Shown: positions 1 through 9,088 of the stretch, in pieces
Layout: each line of letters starts with the position of its first letter
Position numbering within the stretch: the first letter of the stretch is position 1
Origin: Bradyrhizobium arachidis
GTDB taxonomy: Bacteria > Pseudomonadota > Alphaproteobacteria > Rhizobiales > Xanthobacteraceae
Reading direction: 5' to 3'
Assembly (NCBI RefSeq): GCF_024758505.1
Contig: NZ_CP077970.1
Location: 4,774,001 to 4,838,000, forward strand
Length of the DNA stretch: 64,000 nucleotides
Translations under genes and position numbers: made by a program
The notes under the pieces: generated by a model
What the model saw: the letters and a program-made list of their open reading frames with translations, nothing else
Database searches by the model: none
What the model was told of the DNA's origin: nothing

Positions 1-1140
1 GATGGCGTCGGCAGGACGGCTATAGGCCGACAGTTCCGATCCGGCGAAGAAACTGGGCGTGCGCGCATAGAGCCCGAAGAAATAGCTGCGGTTGATGAGC
101 TCGAAGTCGAACAGCAGCGTCAATGCCTGCCGCACGCGGATATCTGAAAAAATCGCCCGCCGCGTGTTGAACACCAGGAATTCCGACGGCCACGGCACGC
201 TGGGCTTGATGGTGTCGCGGATCAGCTCGCCGCTCCTGGCGGCCGGGAAATCATAGCCGTCGTGCCAGCGCAGCGGCTCATGCTCGACGCGGAAATCGTA
301 GAGGCCGCGCTTGAACGCTTCGAACTGGCCGTTGGCCTCGCGGTAATAGTCGAGCCTGACCTCGTCGAAATTGTAGAGGCCGCGATTGACCGGCAGGTCG
401 CGGCCCCAATAGTCGGGATTGCGGGTCAGCGTCACGCTAGTGCCTGGCTTCACCGCAGTGACGCGATAGGGGCCCGAGCCGATCGGGCTGGTCATCGTCG
501 TCTCCTCGAAGGTCGCGACGTCGACTGCGTGCCGCGGCAGCACCGGCATCAACCCCAGGATCAGCGGCAGCTCGCGATCGTTGGCACCGGTGAGATCGAA
601 GCGGACGGTGAGGGGATCTGATGTCTCGGCCTTGACGACCTTGGCGTAATATTGCCGATGGTTGGGCCGGCCGTGGTCGCGCAACAATTCCCAGGAGAAC
701 AGGACGTCGTCGGCAAGCACCGGCTTACCGTCGGAGAAGCGCGCCCGCGGGTCGATGTGGAACGTCACATAGCTTCTGGCGTCGTCGGTCTCGACCGTCC
801 GGGCGAGCAGGCCGTAGAGCGTGAAGGCCTCGTCATTGCCGCGCGCGAGCAGGCTCTCGACCACGTAGTTCCGCATTTGCTGGACCGCCAATCCCTTGAC
901 GATCAGCGGATTGAGGCTGTCGAACGTGCCGAGAATGCCCCAGACCAGCTTGCCGCCCTTCGGCGCGTCCGGATTGGCATAGGGCATGTGGGTGAAGTCG
1001 GCAGGCAGGGCCGGCTTGCCATGCATGGCGATGGCGTAGCTCTCTTCGGCGGCCACGGGACCTGGCGCCACGAGGCCGATGGCGAACGCCATGCCGACAA
1101 GAAAGCGGGCGCTCACGCGCGCAAACATGAACATCGGCAT
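1..1140 (-). CDS. Family 5 extracellular solute-binding protein, YejA-like (partial, C-terminus outside window)
   Basis: The reverse strand is open from an ATG at 1140 to the left edge (380 codons) with no stop. Residues 1-30 form a signal peptide (hydrophobic run, then a PVAAEES cleavage region). The mature part reads as a peptide/nickel-type (SBP_bac_5) binding protein: PDAPKGGKLVWGILGTFDSLNP, then SDGKPVLADDVLFSWELLRD, IGSGPYRV and NPDYWGRDLPVN. The DFEL-NRSYFFG stretch near the edge is typical of YejA-type binding proteins, which bind peptides or microcin C for an ABC importer. Its permeases and ATPase, if present, lie beyond the left edge. Family assignment is firm; the substrate is inferred from resemblance only. 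Confidence 0.9.
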   Translation of the reverse strand, partial: MPMFMFARVSARFLVGMAFAIGLVAPGPVAAEESYAIAMHGKPALPADFTHMPYANPDAPKGGKLVWGILGTFDSLNPLIVKGLAVQQMRNYVVESLLARGNDEAFTLYGLLARTVETDDARSYVTFHIDPRARFSDGKPVLADDVLFSWELLRDHGRPNHRQYYAKVVKAETSDPLTVRFDLTGANDRELPLILGLMPVLPRHAVDVATFEETTMTSPIGSGPYRVTAVKPGTSVTLTRNPDYWGRDLPVNRGLYNFDEVRLDYYREANGQFEAFKRGLYDFRVEHEPLRWHDGYDFPAARSGELIRDTIKPSVPWPSEFLVFNTRRAIFSDIRVRQALTLLFDFELINRSYFFGLYARTPSFFAGSELSAYSRPADAI

Positions 1141-1400
1141 GGAGATTGATTCGGAAGGGCCGGCCACGGCTCAAATCCTAGCATAATGGCCCAGGCCGAA
1201 GCGCATCCGCATCTGCGTCAAAGATGCTTGTCGGCATTGATCTTTTCGTCCGCCACGTTAAGAAGGCGGGCAATCGCACAGGAGTTCCTGACCCGTCACT
1301 TAACCGCCTCAATTGACGGGGAGACAGCCGCGCCAAGGCGGCCTGGGTTCGGCGCTCCAGAGCGGTTCGGGCACTTCCCGTTCAGAAAGGGTTTTCCGCA

Positions 1401-2240
1401 ATGAATTTCCGTATTTTGGCCGCGTCGGTTCGTCCGCGCGGGCGAGTTCTCGCCCTGTTGGCGGCTACAGCGTTGATCGCTCCCCTGGCCGCCGAAGCCC
1501 AGACGCCGGCGCCGGCCCCGGGTGCGCCGAAGGCGGCTCAGGCTCCCGCGCCCGCCGCGCCGAAGGCTGCTCCAAAGGCCGCCCCCAAGGCGCCCGCCGC
1601 TGCGCCGCAGACCCAGGGCCAGCAGCCCCCGGCCGCCGCCGGTCAGCCCCCCGCCGCTGGCGGTGCGCCCGCTGCCGACCAGCAGGTGCAGCTCATTTAC
1701 GCGCCCTGGACCAAGTTCTGTCTCAAGGGCCAGGACGCCAACGCCAAGCAGGTCTGCTTCACCGGCAAGGACGGCCGCATCGAATCCGGCCAGCCGGTTA
1801 TCGCCGCCGTCATCATCGAGCCGGAAGGCGAGCCCAAGAAGATTTTGCGCGTGACGCTGCCGCTCGGCATGCAACTCGTGCACGGTACCCGCATCATCGT
1901 CGACAACAACGCGCCGCTGCAGAGCCCCTACGTGATCTGCTTCGCCAACGGCTGTATGTCGGACTATGAGGCGACGCCCGAGCTCATCGCCAACATGAAG
2001 AAGGGTCAAAACCTCGTGGTGCAGGCGATCAACGCCAACGGCGCGCCGCTGACCCTGCCGCTGCCGCTGGCCGGAGAATTCCAGAAGGCCTATGACGGTC
2101 CGCCGACTGATCCGAAGGTGTTCGAGGAGACCCAGAAGAAGCTTCAGGAAGAGCTTCAGAAGAAGGCTGAAGAAGCGCGCAAGAAGCTCGAGCAGCAGGG
2201 CGGTGGAGCCCCCGGCGCCGCGCCGACCGGACAGAAGTAA
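1401..2240 (+). CDS. Invasion-associated locus B (IalB) family secreted protein
   Basis: A 279-residue exported protein. It has a signal peptide at about 1-33 (LALLAATALIAPLAAEAQ), a low-complexity Ala/Pro/Lys linker at about 34-95, and an IalB domain at about 96-235 starting YAPWTKFCLKG. Four cysteines (FCLKG, VCF, VICF, GCM) are placed as in IalB proteins and probably form two disulfides. The C-terminus is a charged coiled coil (EETQKKLQEELQKKAEEARKKLEQQ). IalB homologues are periplasmic or envelope proteins; the invasion role is known for Bartonella and should not be assumed here. Transcription probably ends at the hairpin just downstream. Confidence 0.88.
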   Translation: MNFRILAASVRPRGRVLALLAATALIAPLAAEAQTPAPAPGAPKAAQAPAPAAPKAAPKAAPKAPAAAPQTQGQQPPAAAGQPPAAGGAPAADQQVQLIYAPWTKFCLKGQDANAKQVCFTGKDGRIESGQPVIAAVIIEPEGEPKKILRVTLPLGMQLVHGTRIIVDNNAPLQSPYVICFANGCMSDYEATPELIANMKKGQNLVVQAINANGAPLTLPLPLAGEFQKAYDGPPTDPKVFEETQKKLQEELQKKAEEARKKLEQQGGGAPGAAPTGQK

Positions 2241-2262
2241 TTCTGCCGAAGAGAGAGACGCG

Positions 2263-2292
2263 AAAAAGGCGCCCGATCGGGCGCCTTTTTTT
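2263..2292. terminator. Bidirectional rho-independent terminator
   Basis: Perfect 7-bp GC stem (ggcgccc / gggcgcc, 2268-2285) around gatc, with a T-run on the + side (2286-2292) and an A-run before the stem that becomes a T-run on the - strand. It sits between the converging ialB-like gene and hspQ, so it can serve both. Confidence 0.85.
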
Positions 2293-2312
2293 CGTACCGA
2301 GCGGATCGCGGG

Positions 2313-2645
2313 TTAGTTCAGCGACGGGTTGCGCGGGCGGTAGCCGCCGGCCTTGTCCTTGACGAAGATCTCGGCGACCTGCGAATGGCGGATCGGCTCG
2401 CCGGAATCGTCGGGCAGCAGGTTCTGCTCGGAGACGTAGGCGACGTATTCGGACTCCGCGTTTTCCGCCAGCAAATGGTAGAACGGCTGATCCTTGTGAG
2501 GGCGCACCTCCTCGGGGATCGACAGCCACCATTCCTCGGTGTTGTTGAATTCCGGATCGATGTCGAAGATCACGCCCCGGAACGAGAAGATCCGGTGGCG
2601 CACGACCTGTCCGATCTGGAATTTGGCGGTCCGCGCTTTAATCAT
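2313..2645 (-). CDS. hspQ: Heat shock protein HspQ
   Basis: A 110-residue protein matching HspQ (YccV-like, hemimethylated-DNA-binding fold) over its full length. It has the N-terminal AKFQIGQVVRHRIFSFRGVIFDIDPEF, the WWLSIP segment, the PFYHLLAE core and the VSEQNLLPDDSGEPI stretch. In enterobacteria HspQ affects degradation of DnaA and acts as a specificity factor or adaptor for Lon. ATG at 2643-2645. Divergent from the AEC transporter, convergent with the IalB gene. Confidence 0.92.
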   Translation of the reverse strand: MIKARTAKFQIGQVVRHRIFSFRGVIFDIDPEFNNTEEWWLSIPEEVRPHKDQPFYHLLAENAESEYVAYVSEQNLLPDDSGEPIRHSQVAEIFVKDKAGGYRPRNPSLN

Positions 2646-2751
2646 GCTTCGTCGATAGACCAGGATTGTGGCCGATGCTAGTGCCCTTGCTTGGAATTAA
2701 CCTGCGGAGGGCGGGCGGATAGCCCCAATTGCCTCAGAAACCGCTTTATAA

Positions 2752-3705
2752 ATGGTCGATATCCTCAATCTGGCTCTACCTTATTTCGGCTTGATCTTCG
2801 TCGGGTTTGCCTGCGGCAAGGCCAAGTCCCTGCCGGAATCGGGCCTCGCCTGGATGAACTTCTTCCTGCTCTACGTGTCGTTGCCGGCGCTGCTCTTTGC
2901 GATCATGTCGAAGACGCCATTCGCGGACCTGAACAACCCGCCGTTCCTGGTCGCAACCACGCTATCGACCGTCGCCGCGTTCACCATCGCGCTCGTCGTC
3001 GGAAAGGTTTTGGGCCGGCTGTCGCTGCGCGAGGCGACGCTCGCAGGCCTCTCCGGCGGCTACGGCAATATCGGCTATATGGGCCCGGGGCTCGCGCTCG
3101 CGGTGCTCGGATCGAAGGCCGCGGCGCCCACCGCGCTGATCTTCTGCTGCGACAGCATCTTCCTGTTCACGATCGTGCCGCTCCTGATCGAGCTCTCCGA
3201 CCGCGATCATCCCTCGATCGTGCACGCCTTCGGCGTCGTGGCAAAGCAGATCGTGCTCAACCCGCTGATCATGTCGGCCTGTTTTGGCGCGGCCGTCGCC
3301 GCGCTCCATATCGAGCTGCCGGTCGCGCTCGATCGCACCATCGCCTTCCTGCAAAATGCCGCGGCGCCGACCGCGCTGTTCGTGCTCGGTGTCACGGTGG
3401 CGCTGCGGCCGTTCGACCGCGTGCCCTGGGAAGTGCCCGGCGTGATCGCGGTGAAACTCCTCGTCCATCCACTCGCAGCGCTCTGCCTCATGCTCGCCTT
3501 CGGCCCGTTCGCGCAGCCATGGGCCGCGACCGCCGTGCTGATGGCCTCACTGCCGCCGGCGCTGAACGTGTTCGTCATCGCGCGTCAGAACGACGCCTGG
3601 ATCGAATCCGCTTCGGTCGCGGTGCTGCTCGGGACCTTTGCCTCCGTGGTCACGCTGACCAGCGTGATGTGGCTGATCCAGACCGGCCGGTTGGCTTTTC
3701 CTTGA
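2752..3705 (+). CDS. AEC (auxin efflux carrier) family transporter
   Basis: A 317-residue hydrophobic protein with about ten membrane segments. It begins MVDILNLALPYFGLIFVGFACGKAK and carries the family's internal symmetry, with the GGYGNIGYMGPGLAL segment in the first half and AAPTALFVLGVTVAL in the second. AEC proteins in rhizobia are often annotated as malonate or small carboxylate carriers; nothing nearby fixes the substrate. ATG at 2752, about 106 bp from the divergent hspQ start. Confidence 0.88.
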   Translation: MVDILNLALPYFGLIFVGFACGKAKSLPESGLAWMNFFLLYVSLPALLFAIMSKTPFADLNNPPFLVATTLSTVAAFTIALVVGKVLGRLSLREATLAGLSGGYGNIGYMGPGLALAVLGSKAAAPTALIFCCDSIFLFTIVPLLIELSDRDHPSIVHAFGVVAKQIVLNPLIMSACFGAAVAALHIELPVALDRTIAFLQNAAAPTALFVLGVTVALRPFDRVPWEVPGVIAVKLLVHPLAALCLMLAFGPFAQPWAATAVLMASLPPALNVFVIARQNDAWIESASVAVLLGTFASVVTLTSVMWLIQTGRLAFP

Positions 3706-3727
3706 GAGGCGCTAACGCCGCCAAGTC

Positions 3728-4957
3728 TTAGCGCCGCCAGGTCGGTGCGAGCCCTTCGCGCATGGCGAGGCGCCGCAGCGGGCCGATCGCGCCGAGCAGG
3801 TGCATCCCGACCGCGCGCACCGGCTGCAGCGGCAGGAAATCGTTGAGCAGCGAGCGATTGGCCATGTCGATCACGAAGGTGCGGCTCACGATATCAGGCC
3901 GCCGCGCCCGGTCGTAGCGCCTCAACACCTCGGGTGTGCCGGGATCCTGCGCTGCCGTGATCGCGTCGCCGGCGAGGCGCGCGATATCGGCGGCGTCGCG
4001 CAGACCGAGATTGAGGCCCTGCGCGCCGATCGGAGGAACCACATGGGCGGCTTCGCCGATCAGTGCGATGCGGTCGCGCGCGAAAGCGTCGGGACGTTCG
4101 ATCCCCAGCGGAAACAGATTGCGCCCCGGTTCCACGGTCATGCGGCCGAGGATGGAATGCGACTGCTTCTCGACCGCCGCGGAGAGTTCGTCATCGGTCA
4201 ACGCGCGCAGCCGCTCGGCCTCCGCAGGTGCTGCGACCCACACGATGCTGGAGCGGTCGCCGGGCAGGGGCACGAATACGCAGGGACCGTGCGGCGTGTG
4301 GAACTCGGTCGACACATTCCGGTGCGGCCGTGAATGGCTGACATTGAATGTCAGTGCCGTCTGCTTGAGCTCGCGACGCGTCACGGCGATCCCGACCGCC
4401 TCGCGGCACAGCGAATGGCGGCCGTCGGCGCCGACCACGAGCCGCGCGCTGACGAATTGCCCCGCGGCCGTGCGGATCGCGACAGCGTCCGCTTCCGTGA
4501 CGACGCCTTCCGCCTCGTCGTCGACGCGCGTCAGATTGGGCAATTCCGCCGCACGCTGCTCCAGCGCCAGCATCAGCGAGCGGTTGTCGATGTTGTAGCC
4601 GAACGCGTCGAGCCCGATCTCGTGGCAGGAGAACCGCACCTCCGGCGCGCGGATCAGGCGGCCCGTGTCGTCGACGAGCCGCATGGCCTCCAGTGCGGCC
4701 GCCTTGTCCCTGCAGTGCGGCCAGACGCCGAGCCCGTCCAAAAACTCGACGGAGCCGCCGAGCAGCGCCGTCGTGCGGTTGTCGGCATAGGGCAGGCGAC
4801 GCGCCACCAAAGCGGTGCGCGCCCCGGCCTGTGCCAGCGCAATCGCAGCGGTCAGGCCCGCAGGCCCGCCGCCGATCACGGCCGTGTCATAAAGTGTCGA
4901 TCCGTCTGCCATGATCGCACAATTGACATGCTCCACGGCAATTTCAAGCCCGCTCAT
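3728..4957 (-). CDS. UbiH/UbiF-type FAD-dependent monooxygenase
   Basis: Flavoprotein hydroxylase of the UbiH/COQ6 group. It has an N-terminal FAD dinucleotide fold (YDTAVIGGGPAGLTAAIALAQAG), a VVGADGRHSLCREAVG motif in the middle (the DG motif binding FAD and NAD(P)H), and the C-terminal RIALIGEAAHVVPPIGAQGLNLGLRDAADIA motif (GD/GE box). This pattern fits a ring hydroxylase of ubiquinone synthesis. The start is uncertain: ATG 4957 (used here, 409 aa) or ATG 4912, which starts just before the FAD motif. The open frame extends to 5137, but that would overlap the divergent pcs gene. Neither ATG has a good Shine-Dalgarno. Confidence 0.87.
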   Translation of the reverse strand: MSGLEIAVEHVNCAIMADGSTLYDTAVIGGGPAGLTAAIALAQAGARTALVARRLPYADNRTTALLGGSVEFLDGLGVWPHCRDKAAALEAMRLVDDTGRLIRAPEVRFSCHEIGLDAFGYNIDNRSLMLALEQRAAELPNLTRVDDEAEGVVTEADAVAIRTAAGQFVSARLVVGADGRHSLCREAVGIAVTRRELKQTALTFNVSHSRPHRNVSTEFHTPHGPCVFVPLPGDRSSIVWVAAPAEAERLRALTDDELSAAVEKQSHSILGRMTVEPGRNLFPLGIERPDAFARDRIALIGEAAHVVPPIGAQGLNLGLRDAADIARLAGDAITAAQDPGTPEVLRRYDRARRPDIVSRTFVIDMANRSLLNDFLPLQPVRAVGMHLLGAIGPLRRLAMREGLAPTWRR

Positions 4958-5045
4958 TCTGCATGATTTTAAGGGAAATTGCGCGGCCGAACGCCGCAAC
5001 CGCTTATGTGCAAATCGGTCTCGTTCTGATAGCACTGCGCAAGCC

Positions 5046-5771
5046 ATGGATACCCAGCAGGACTCCCTCAAACCCAGGCCCGCGATCCGCGCGGCGGCCT
5101 TTTCTGTGCATGTCTTCACCGCGTTCGGCGGCGCCATCGCGCTGCTTGCGATGCTGGAGGCGGTGCGTGAGCACTGGGCGGCGATGTTTCAATGGCTGGG
5201 CATCGCGCTCATCATCGATGGGATCGACGGGCCCATCGCGCGCCGGCTGAACGTCAAGACCGTGCAGCCGAACTGGTCGGGCGACGTGCTCGACCTCGTC
5301 GTCGATTTCGTCACCTATGTGTTCGTGCCGGCCTATGCGATCGTCGCCAGCGGCATGCTGCTGCCGGTCGCAGCGCCCATCCTGGGCGTGGCCATCGTCG
5401 TGACCAGCGCGCTCTATTTCGCCGATCTGCGCATGAAGGCCGACGACAATCATTTCCGCGGCTTCCCGGCGCTGTGGAACGCCGCCGCATTCTATCTGTT
5501 CCTGCTGCACTGGCCGCCGCTGATGTCGACGCTGCTGATCGCCGCTTTGGTAGTGCTGACATTCGTGCCGTTCCACGTGCTGCACCCGGTGCGGGTGGTG
5601 CGGCTGCGCTGGCTGACGATGTCGCTGATCGTCGTCTGGGCTGTGCTTGCGCTCTACACGCTGAGGCTCGACTTCCAGGTCGGCATTGCCGTGAAGATCG
5701 CGCTCTGCGCGATCGCACTCTATGTCGTCGGCAGCGATGCCGTGATCAGGCTGGCAAGATCCTTCGCATGA
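5046..5771 (+). CDS. pcs: Phosphatidylcholine synthase
   Basis: A 241-residue integral membrane CDP-alcohol phosphatidyltransferase that condenses CDP-diacylglycerol with choline to make phosphatidylcholine, the rhizobial one-step route. The catalytic motif is visible as DGIDGPIARRLNV...WSGDVLDLVVDFVTYVFVP (DGxxGxxAR...GxxxDxxxD). The insertion between its halves is as in Pcs rather than PgsA or PssA. About eight hydrophobic segments follow. ATG 5046 is preferred over upstream in-frame codons because the homologous region begins here. Overlaps terC by 4 nt (ATGA), so the two are likely cotranscribed. Confidence 0.92.
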   Translation: MDTQQDSLKPRPAIRAAAFSVHVFTAFGGAIALLAMLEAVREHWAAMFQWLGIALIIDGIDGPIARRLNVKTVQPNWSGDVLDLVVDFVTYVFVPAYAIVASGMLLPVAAPILGVAIVVTSALYFADLRMKADDNHFRGFPALWNAAAFYLFLLHWPPLMSTLLIAALVVLTFVPFHVLHPVRVVRLRWLTMSLIVVWAVLALYTLRLDFQVGIAVKIALCAIALYVVGSDAVIRLARSFA

Positions 5772-6493
5772 TGCAACTCATCACCAGCCCCGAAGCCTGG
5801 GCCGCTCTGTTGACCCTGACGTCGCTCGAGATCGTCCTAGGCATCGACAACGTCATCTTCATTTCCGTCATCGTCTCGCGCATTCCGGAGAAGCAGGCCA
5901 ACCGCGCCCGCCAGATCGGGCTTGCGCTCGCGCTGGTGTTCCGCATCGCGCTCCTTAGTGCATTGGTCTGGCTGATCGGTCTGACCGAACCCGTCTTCAC
6001 GTTCAAGAGCAATGAATATTCCTGGCGCGACATCATTCTCATCGGCGGCGGCCTGTTCCTGATCGCGAAGGCGACCCACGAAATCCATGGTGAGGTCGAG
6101 GCCGACGAAGGCGAGGGCGAAGGCGGCTCGGCCCAGAGCGCATTCTTCTGGGCGATCCTCCAGATCATCGTCATCGACATGGTGTTCTCGCTCGACTCGA
6201 TCATCACCGCCATCGGCATGGCGCAGGATCTGGAGATCATGATCGCCGCTGTCGTGATCGCCTGTCTGGTGATGTACATTTCATCGGGACCGGTCTCGCG
6301 ATTCGTCGCCGCACATCCGACCACCAAGATGCTGGCGCTTGCATTTCTGGTGCTGATCGGCGTCGCGCTGGTTGCAGATGGATTCAAGTTTCACATTCCG
6401 CGCGGCTACATCTACTTCGCAATTGCGTTCTCGGCGGCGGTCGAGTTCTTCAACGTGCTGGCAAGGCGCAATCGGAGGAAGGCGGCCAGATAG
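5768..6493 (+). CDS. TerC family integral membrane protein
   Basis: A 241-residue membrane protein with the TerC signatures LEIVLGIDNVIFISVIVSR near the N-terminus and IIVIDMVFSLDSIITAIGMA in the middle, each with the conserved acidic residue inside a membrane helix. An acidic cytoplasmic loop (EVEADEGEGEGG) separates the halves. TerC/Alx proteins are implicated in metal (Mn) export and protection of exported proteins; tellurite resistance is only the historic name. ATG 5768 overlaps the pcs stop (ATGA); ATG 5771 is the next codon and equally possible. Confidence 0.9.
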   Translation: MMQLITSPEAWAALLTLTSLEIVLGIDNVIFISVIVSRIPEKQANRARQIGLALALVFRIALLSALVWLIGLTEPVFTFKSNEYSWRDIILIGGGLFLIAKATHEIHGEVEADEGEGEGGSAQSAFFWAILQIIVIDMVFSLDSIITAIGMAQDLEIMIAAVVIACLVMYISSGPVSRFVAAHPTTKMLALAFLVLIGVALVADGFKFHIPRGYIYFAIAFSAAVEFFNVLARRNRRKAAR

Positions 6494-6598
6494 TTCGGCC
6501 CAGCGCGTTCCATCCTAGGTCGAGTTGACAAGCAAGGCGCGATGGCCTTCGTTTGTCGGCAGGAAGGACGAGGGCAAGACGAACGAGGAGGTCAGGTG

Positions 6599-7573
6599 AT
6601 GACCAAAGCCGTCCGCGTGCACAAGGTCGGGGGTCCGGAGGCCCTCGTCTATGAGAGCGTCGACGTGCCCGAGCCTGGCCCCGGCGAGGTCCGCATCCGC
6701 CAGCACGCGGTCGGGCTGAACTTCATCGACGTCTATTTCCGTACCGGCCTCTACAAGGCGCCAGGGTTTCCGTTCATCGCCGGCAACGAGGCCGCCGGTG
6801 AGGTCGTCGCGGTCGGGCCGGGCGTCACGCATTTCCACCCCGGCGACCGCGTCGCCTATTATCACAATCTCGGCGCGTATACCGGCGAGCGCAACATTCC
6901 CTGGGAGAAGCTGGTCAAGCTGCCCGACCACATCACCTACGAGCAGGGCGCGGTGCTGATGCTCAAGGGTCTGACGGTCTGGTATCTCCTGCACAAGACC
7001 TTCAAGGTCGAGCCGCATCACCGCGTGCTGGTTCACGCGGCCGCCGGCGGCATCGGCTTGCTGGCCTGCCAATGGGCGCGGGCGCTGGGCGCCCATGTGA
7101 TCGGTACCGTCGGCTCGCGCGCCAAGGCGGAGCTCGCGGAGGCCAATGGCTGCGATCACGTGATCCTCTACAACGAGGAAGATTTTGTCGCGCGCGTCAA
7201 GCAGATCAGCCGCAACGAGGGCTGTGACGTCGTCTATGACGGCGTCGGCAAGGCGACGTTCCCGGGCTCGCTGTCGTGCCTGAAGCCGCGCGGCATGTTC
7301 GTCTCCTTCGGCAACGCGTCGGGCCCGGTACCGCCGTTTGCGATTTCCGAGCTCAACAATCACGGCTCGCTGTTCGCGACGCGGCCAAAGCTCAACGACT
7401 ATATCGGCAAGCGCTCGGAGCTGCTCGAAGGGGCCGATACGCTGTTTGCCGCCGTCATCAGCGGTAAGCTGCACGTGCCGATCAACCACGCCTACGCGCT
7501 GAAGGACGCCGCGAAGGCCCATATCGATCTCGAAAGCCGCAACACCACGGGCGCGTCGATTTTGAAGCCGTAG
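6599..7573 (+). CDS. Quinone oxidoreductase (zeta-crystallin type, NADPH-dependent)
   Basis: A 324-residue zinc-independent medium-chain dehydrogenase. It has a GroES-like N-terminal half (MTKAVRVHKVGGPEALVYESVDVPEPGPGEVRIR), the quinone reductase signature NEAAGEVVAVGPGV, then an NADPH-binding Rossmann fold at about 145-150 (VHAAAGGIGLLACQWARALGA). The alcohol dehydrogenase zinc ligands are absent, as expected for Qor. The start at 6599 has a strong Shine-Dalgarno (gaggaggt) about 10 nt upstream; an upstream in-frame ATG at 6542 has none. Confidence 0.9.
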   Translation: MTKAVRVHKVGGPEALVYESVDVPEPGPGEVRIRQHAVGLNFIDVYFRTGLYKAPGFPFIAGNEAAGEVVAVGPGVTHFHPGDRVAYYHNLGAYTGERNIPWEKLVKLPDHITYEQGAVLMLKGLTVWYLLHKTFKVEPHHRVLVHAAAGGIGLLACQWARALGAHVIGTVGSRAKAELAEANGCDHVILYNEEDFVARVKQISRNEGCDVVYDGVGKATFPGSLSCLKPRGMFVSFGNASGPVPPFAISELNNHGSLFATRPKLNDYIGKRSELLEGADTLFAAVISGKLHVPINHAYALKDAAKAHIDLESRNTTGASILKP

Positions 7574-7593
7574 AGACTCATCTGACCGAAGTC

Positions 7594-7677
7594 GTCATGC
7601 CCGGGCTTGTCCCGGGCATCCACGTTCTTTGTGCCATGCCTCAAGGCGTGGATGGCCGGGACAAGCCCGGCCATGAC
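7594..7677. repeat. Dispersed palindromic intergenic repeat (two inverted arms)
   Basis: Two 31-bp arms, 7594-7624 and 7647-7677, are inverted copies of each other differing at two positions. Each contains its own palindrome (cccgggcttgtcccggg type). This gtcatgcccgggcttgtcccggg family is scattered through Bradyrhizobium genomes. It lies between two converging genes, so it may also stop transcription from either side. Confidence 0.85.
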
Positions 7678-7693
7678 GTAGAGTGCAGGGCGA

Positions 7694-8890
7694 TCACGCC
7701 ACGAGTCTCGCAGCACCTGCCTTGGTCAAGATCGCGTCCAGGCAATCGACCATCTCGCCGATCTCCACCCGCGTGACGTTGAGCGCGGGCATGAAGCGCA
7801 GCGCGTCGGGCTGCGGCGCGTTGAGCAGCACGCCGGCCTCGAACGCCTGGGCGACGATCGCCTGCGCGATCGGTAGCTTGAGGTCGAGCGCGAGCAGAAG
7901 GCCGCGGCCGCGCACTTCGCCGAGCCCGTGCCGCGCCGAGACCTTCTGCAACTCGCTCTCAAGCAACAGGCCGGTATCGGCGACGTTCTTCAAAAAGTCC
8001 GGCTTGCTCACCTCATCGAGCACGGCATCCCCCGCGGCACACATGATCGGATTGCCGTTGAACGTGCCGCCCTGGTCGCCATGCTCGAAACAGGCGGCCT
8101 TCTCGGTCGCCAGCAGAGCCGCGAGCGGCACGCCGCCGCCGATGCCCTTGCCGAGCGTCATGAGGTCGGGCGCGATGGCGGCATGCTCATAGTGGAAAAG
8201 CTTTCCGGTCCGGCCCATGCCGGTCTGGATTTCGTCGAAGATCAGGAGCAAGCCGTGCGCCTCGGTGAGCGCGCGCAGTTCTTGCAGGAATTGATCTGTC
8301 GCCGGCCACACACCGGATTCACCCTGGATCGGCTCCAGCATCACGGCGACCGTGTTGTCGGTGATCAGCTTCTCGACGGAAGCGATGTCGTTCAACACAG
8401 CCTTCTTGAAGCCCGAAACCTTCGGCTCGAACAGCGGCTCGAAGGCTTTCTTGCCCGACGCCGACATGGTCGCGAGCGTGCGGCCGTGAAAGCCGCCGGC
8501 GAACGTGATGATCTCGAACGCGCCGCCCTTGTGCAGGCTCCCGTATTTGCGCGCGAGCTTGATCGCGCCCTCATTGGCCTCGGCGCCTGAGTTGGCAAAG
8601 AACACCTGGTCGAAGCAGCTCTTCTCGACCAGGGACTGCGCCAGCTTGAGGCTCGGGCCGTTGTAGAAGGCAGGGCTCGGCGTCAGCAGCCGCTTGGCTT
8701 GTGCTGCGAGCGCGTCGGCGACGGCCGGCGGCGAATGGCCGAGGCAGTTCACTGCCCAGCCCTGCACGAAGTCGAGATAGCGCTTGCGGCTGTCGTCCCA
8801 GAGGTAGGAGCCCGCACCGCGGACGAACACGGCCTTGGGCCGCGCGGTGATGTCCATCAGCGCGGCATACGGATGGGTAGCGTTGGTCAT
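7694..8890 (-). CDS. argD: Acetylornithine/succinyldiaminopimelate aminotransferase (ArgD-like)
   Basis: A 398-residue class III PLP aminotransferase: [18 protein letters not shown] (cofactor phosphate region), [25 protein letters not shown] (Asp contacting the PLP pyridine nitrogen), and [16 protein letters not shown] with the Schiff-base lysine. The C-terminal [14 protein letters not shown] and [10 protein letters not shown] fit acetylornithine transaminases of arginine synthesis. Annotators may also call this subgroup aspartate aminotransferase family. ATG 8890 has Shine-Dalgarno gaggagt. The 5' leader contains a candidate arginine attenuator (listed separately), which supports an arginine role. 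Confidence 0.88.
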   Translation of the reverse strand: MTNATHPYAALMDITARPKAVFVRGAGSYLWDDSRKRYLDFVQGWAVNCLGHSPPAVADALAAQAKRLLTPSPAFYNGPSLKLAQSLVEKSCFDQVFFANSGAEANEGAIKLARKYGSLHKGGAFEIITFAGGFHGRTLATMSASGKKAFEPLFEPKVSGFKKAVLNDIASVEKLITDNTVAVMLEPIQGESGVWPATDQFLQELRALTEAHGLLLIFDEIQTGMGRTGKLFHYEHAAIAPDLMTLGKGIGGGVPLAALLATEKAACFEHGDQGGTFNGNPIMCAAGDAVLDEVSKPDFLKNVADTGLLLESELQKVSARHGLGEVRGRGLLLALDLKLPIAQAIVAQAFEAGVLLNAPQPDALRFMPALNVTRVEIGEMVDCLDAILTKAGAARLVA

Positions 8891-8936
8891 GTCAGACTCC
8901 TCATGGGGGCGGGTGAAAAAGGCGCGCGAAAAGCAA

Positions 8937-8965
8937 GAAGGCCGCACTTTGCGGGTGCGGCCTTC
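8937..8965 (-). terminator. Candidate attenuator hairpin in the argD leader
   Basis: Perfect 11-bp stem (gaaggccgcac / gtgcggccttc on either strand, loop of 7), 47 nt before the argD ATG and 25 nt after the stop of the arginine-rich leader ORF. In the transcript (- strand) it is followed by ttgcttttcgcg and, further on, ttttt. This is a weak but usable U-rich tail, arranged as in ribosome-mediated attenuators. Confidence 0.6.
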
Positions 8966-8990
8966 TCGAAAACCTGGCTGAGCGAGTTAA

Positions 8991-9080
8991 TCAGCGCTGG
9001 CGTCGGACATGGCGCAACCCATCATCGTCGCGGGTGCGACGACGGAAAGCTGCGCGGCGGTGGGTCCGAGTGAACATCAT
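8991..9080 (-). CDS. Putative arginine-rich leader peptide of argD (29 aa)
   Basis: The reverse strand from ATG 9080 encodes 29 residues, then TGA (8993-8991). Eleven of 29 codons are arginine, with runs RR, RRR and RR: MMFTRTHRRAAFRRRTRDDD, then nine more residues ending RRQR. It has no Shine-Dalgarno, but the predicted transcription start is about 2 nt upstream, so it would be read from a nearly leaderless mRNA starting with tandem ATG codons. Arginine is frequent by chance in GC-rich DNA, so position and promoter are the stronger evidence. It would sense charged arginine tRNA for argD. Confidence 0.5.
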   Translation of the reverse strand: MMFTRTHRRAAFRRRTRDDDGLRHVRRQR

Positions 9081-9088
9081 GGGGCGCG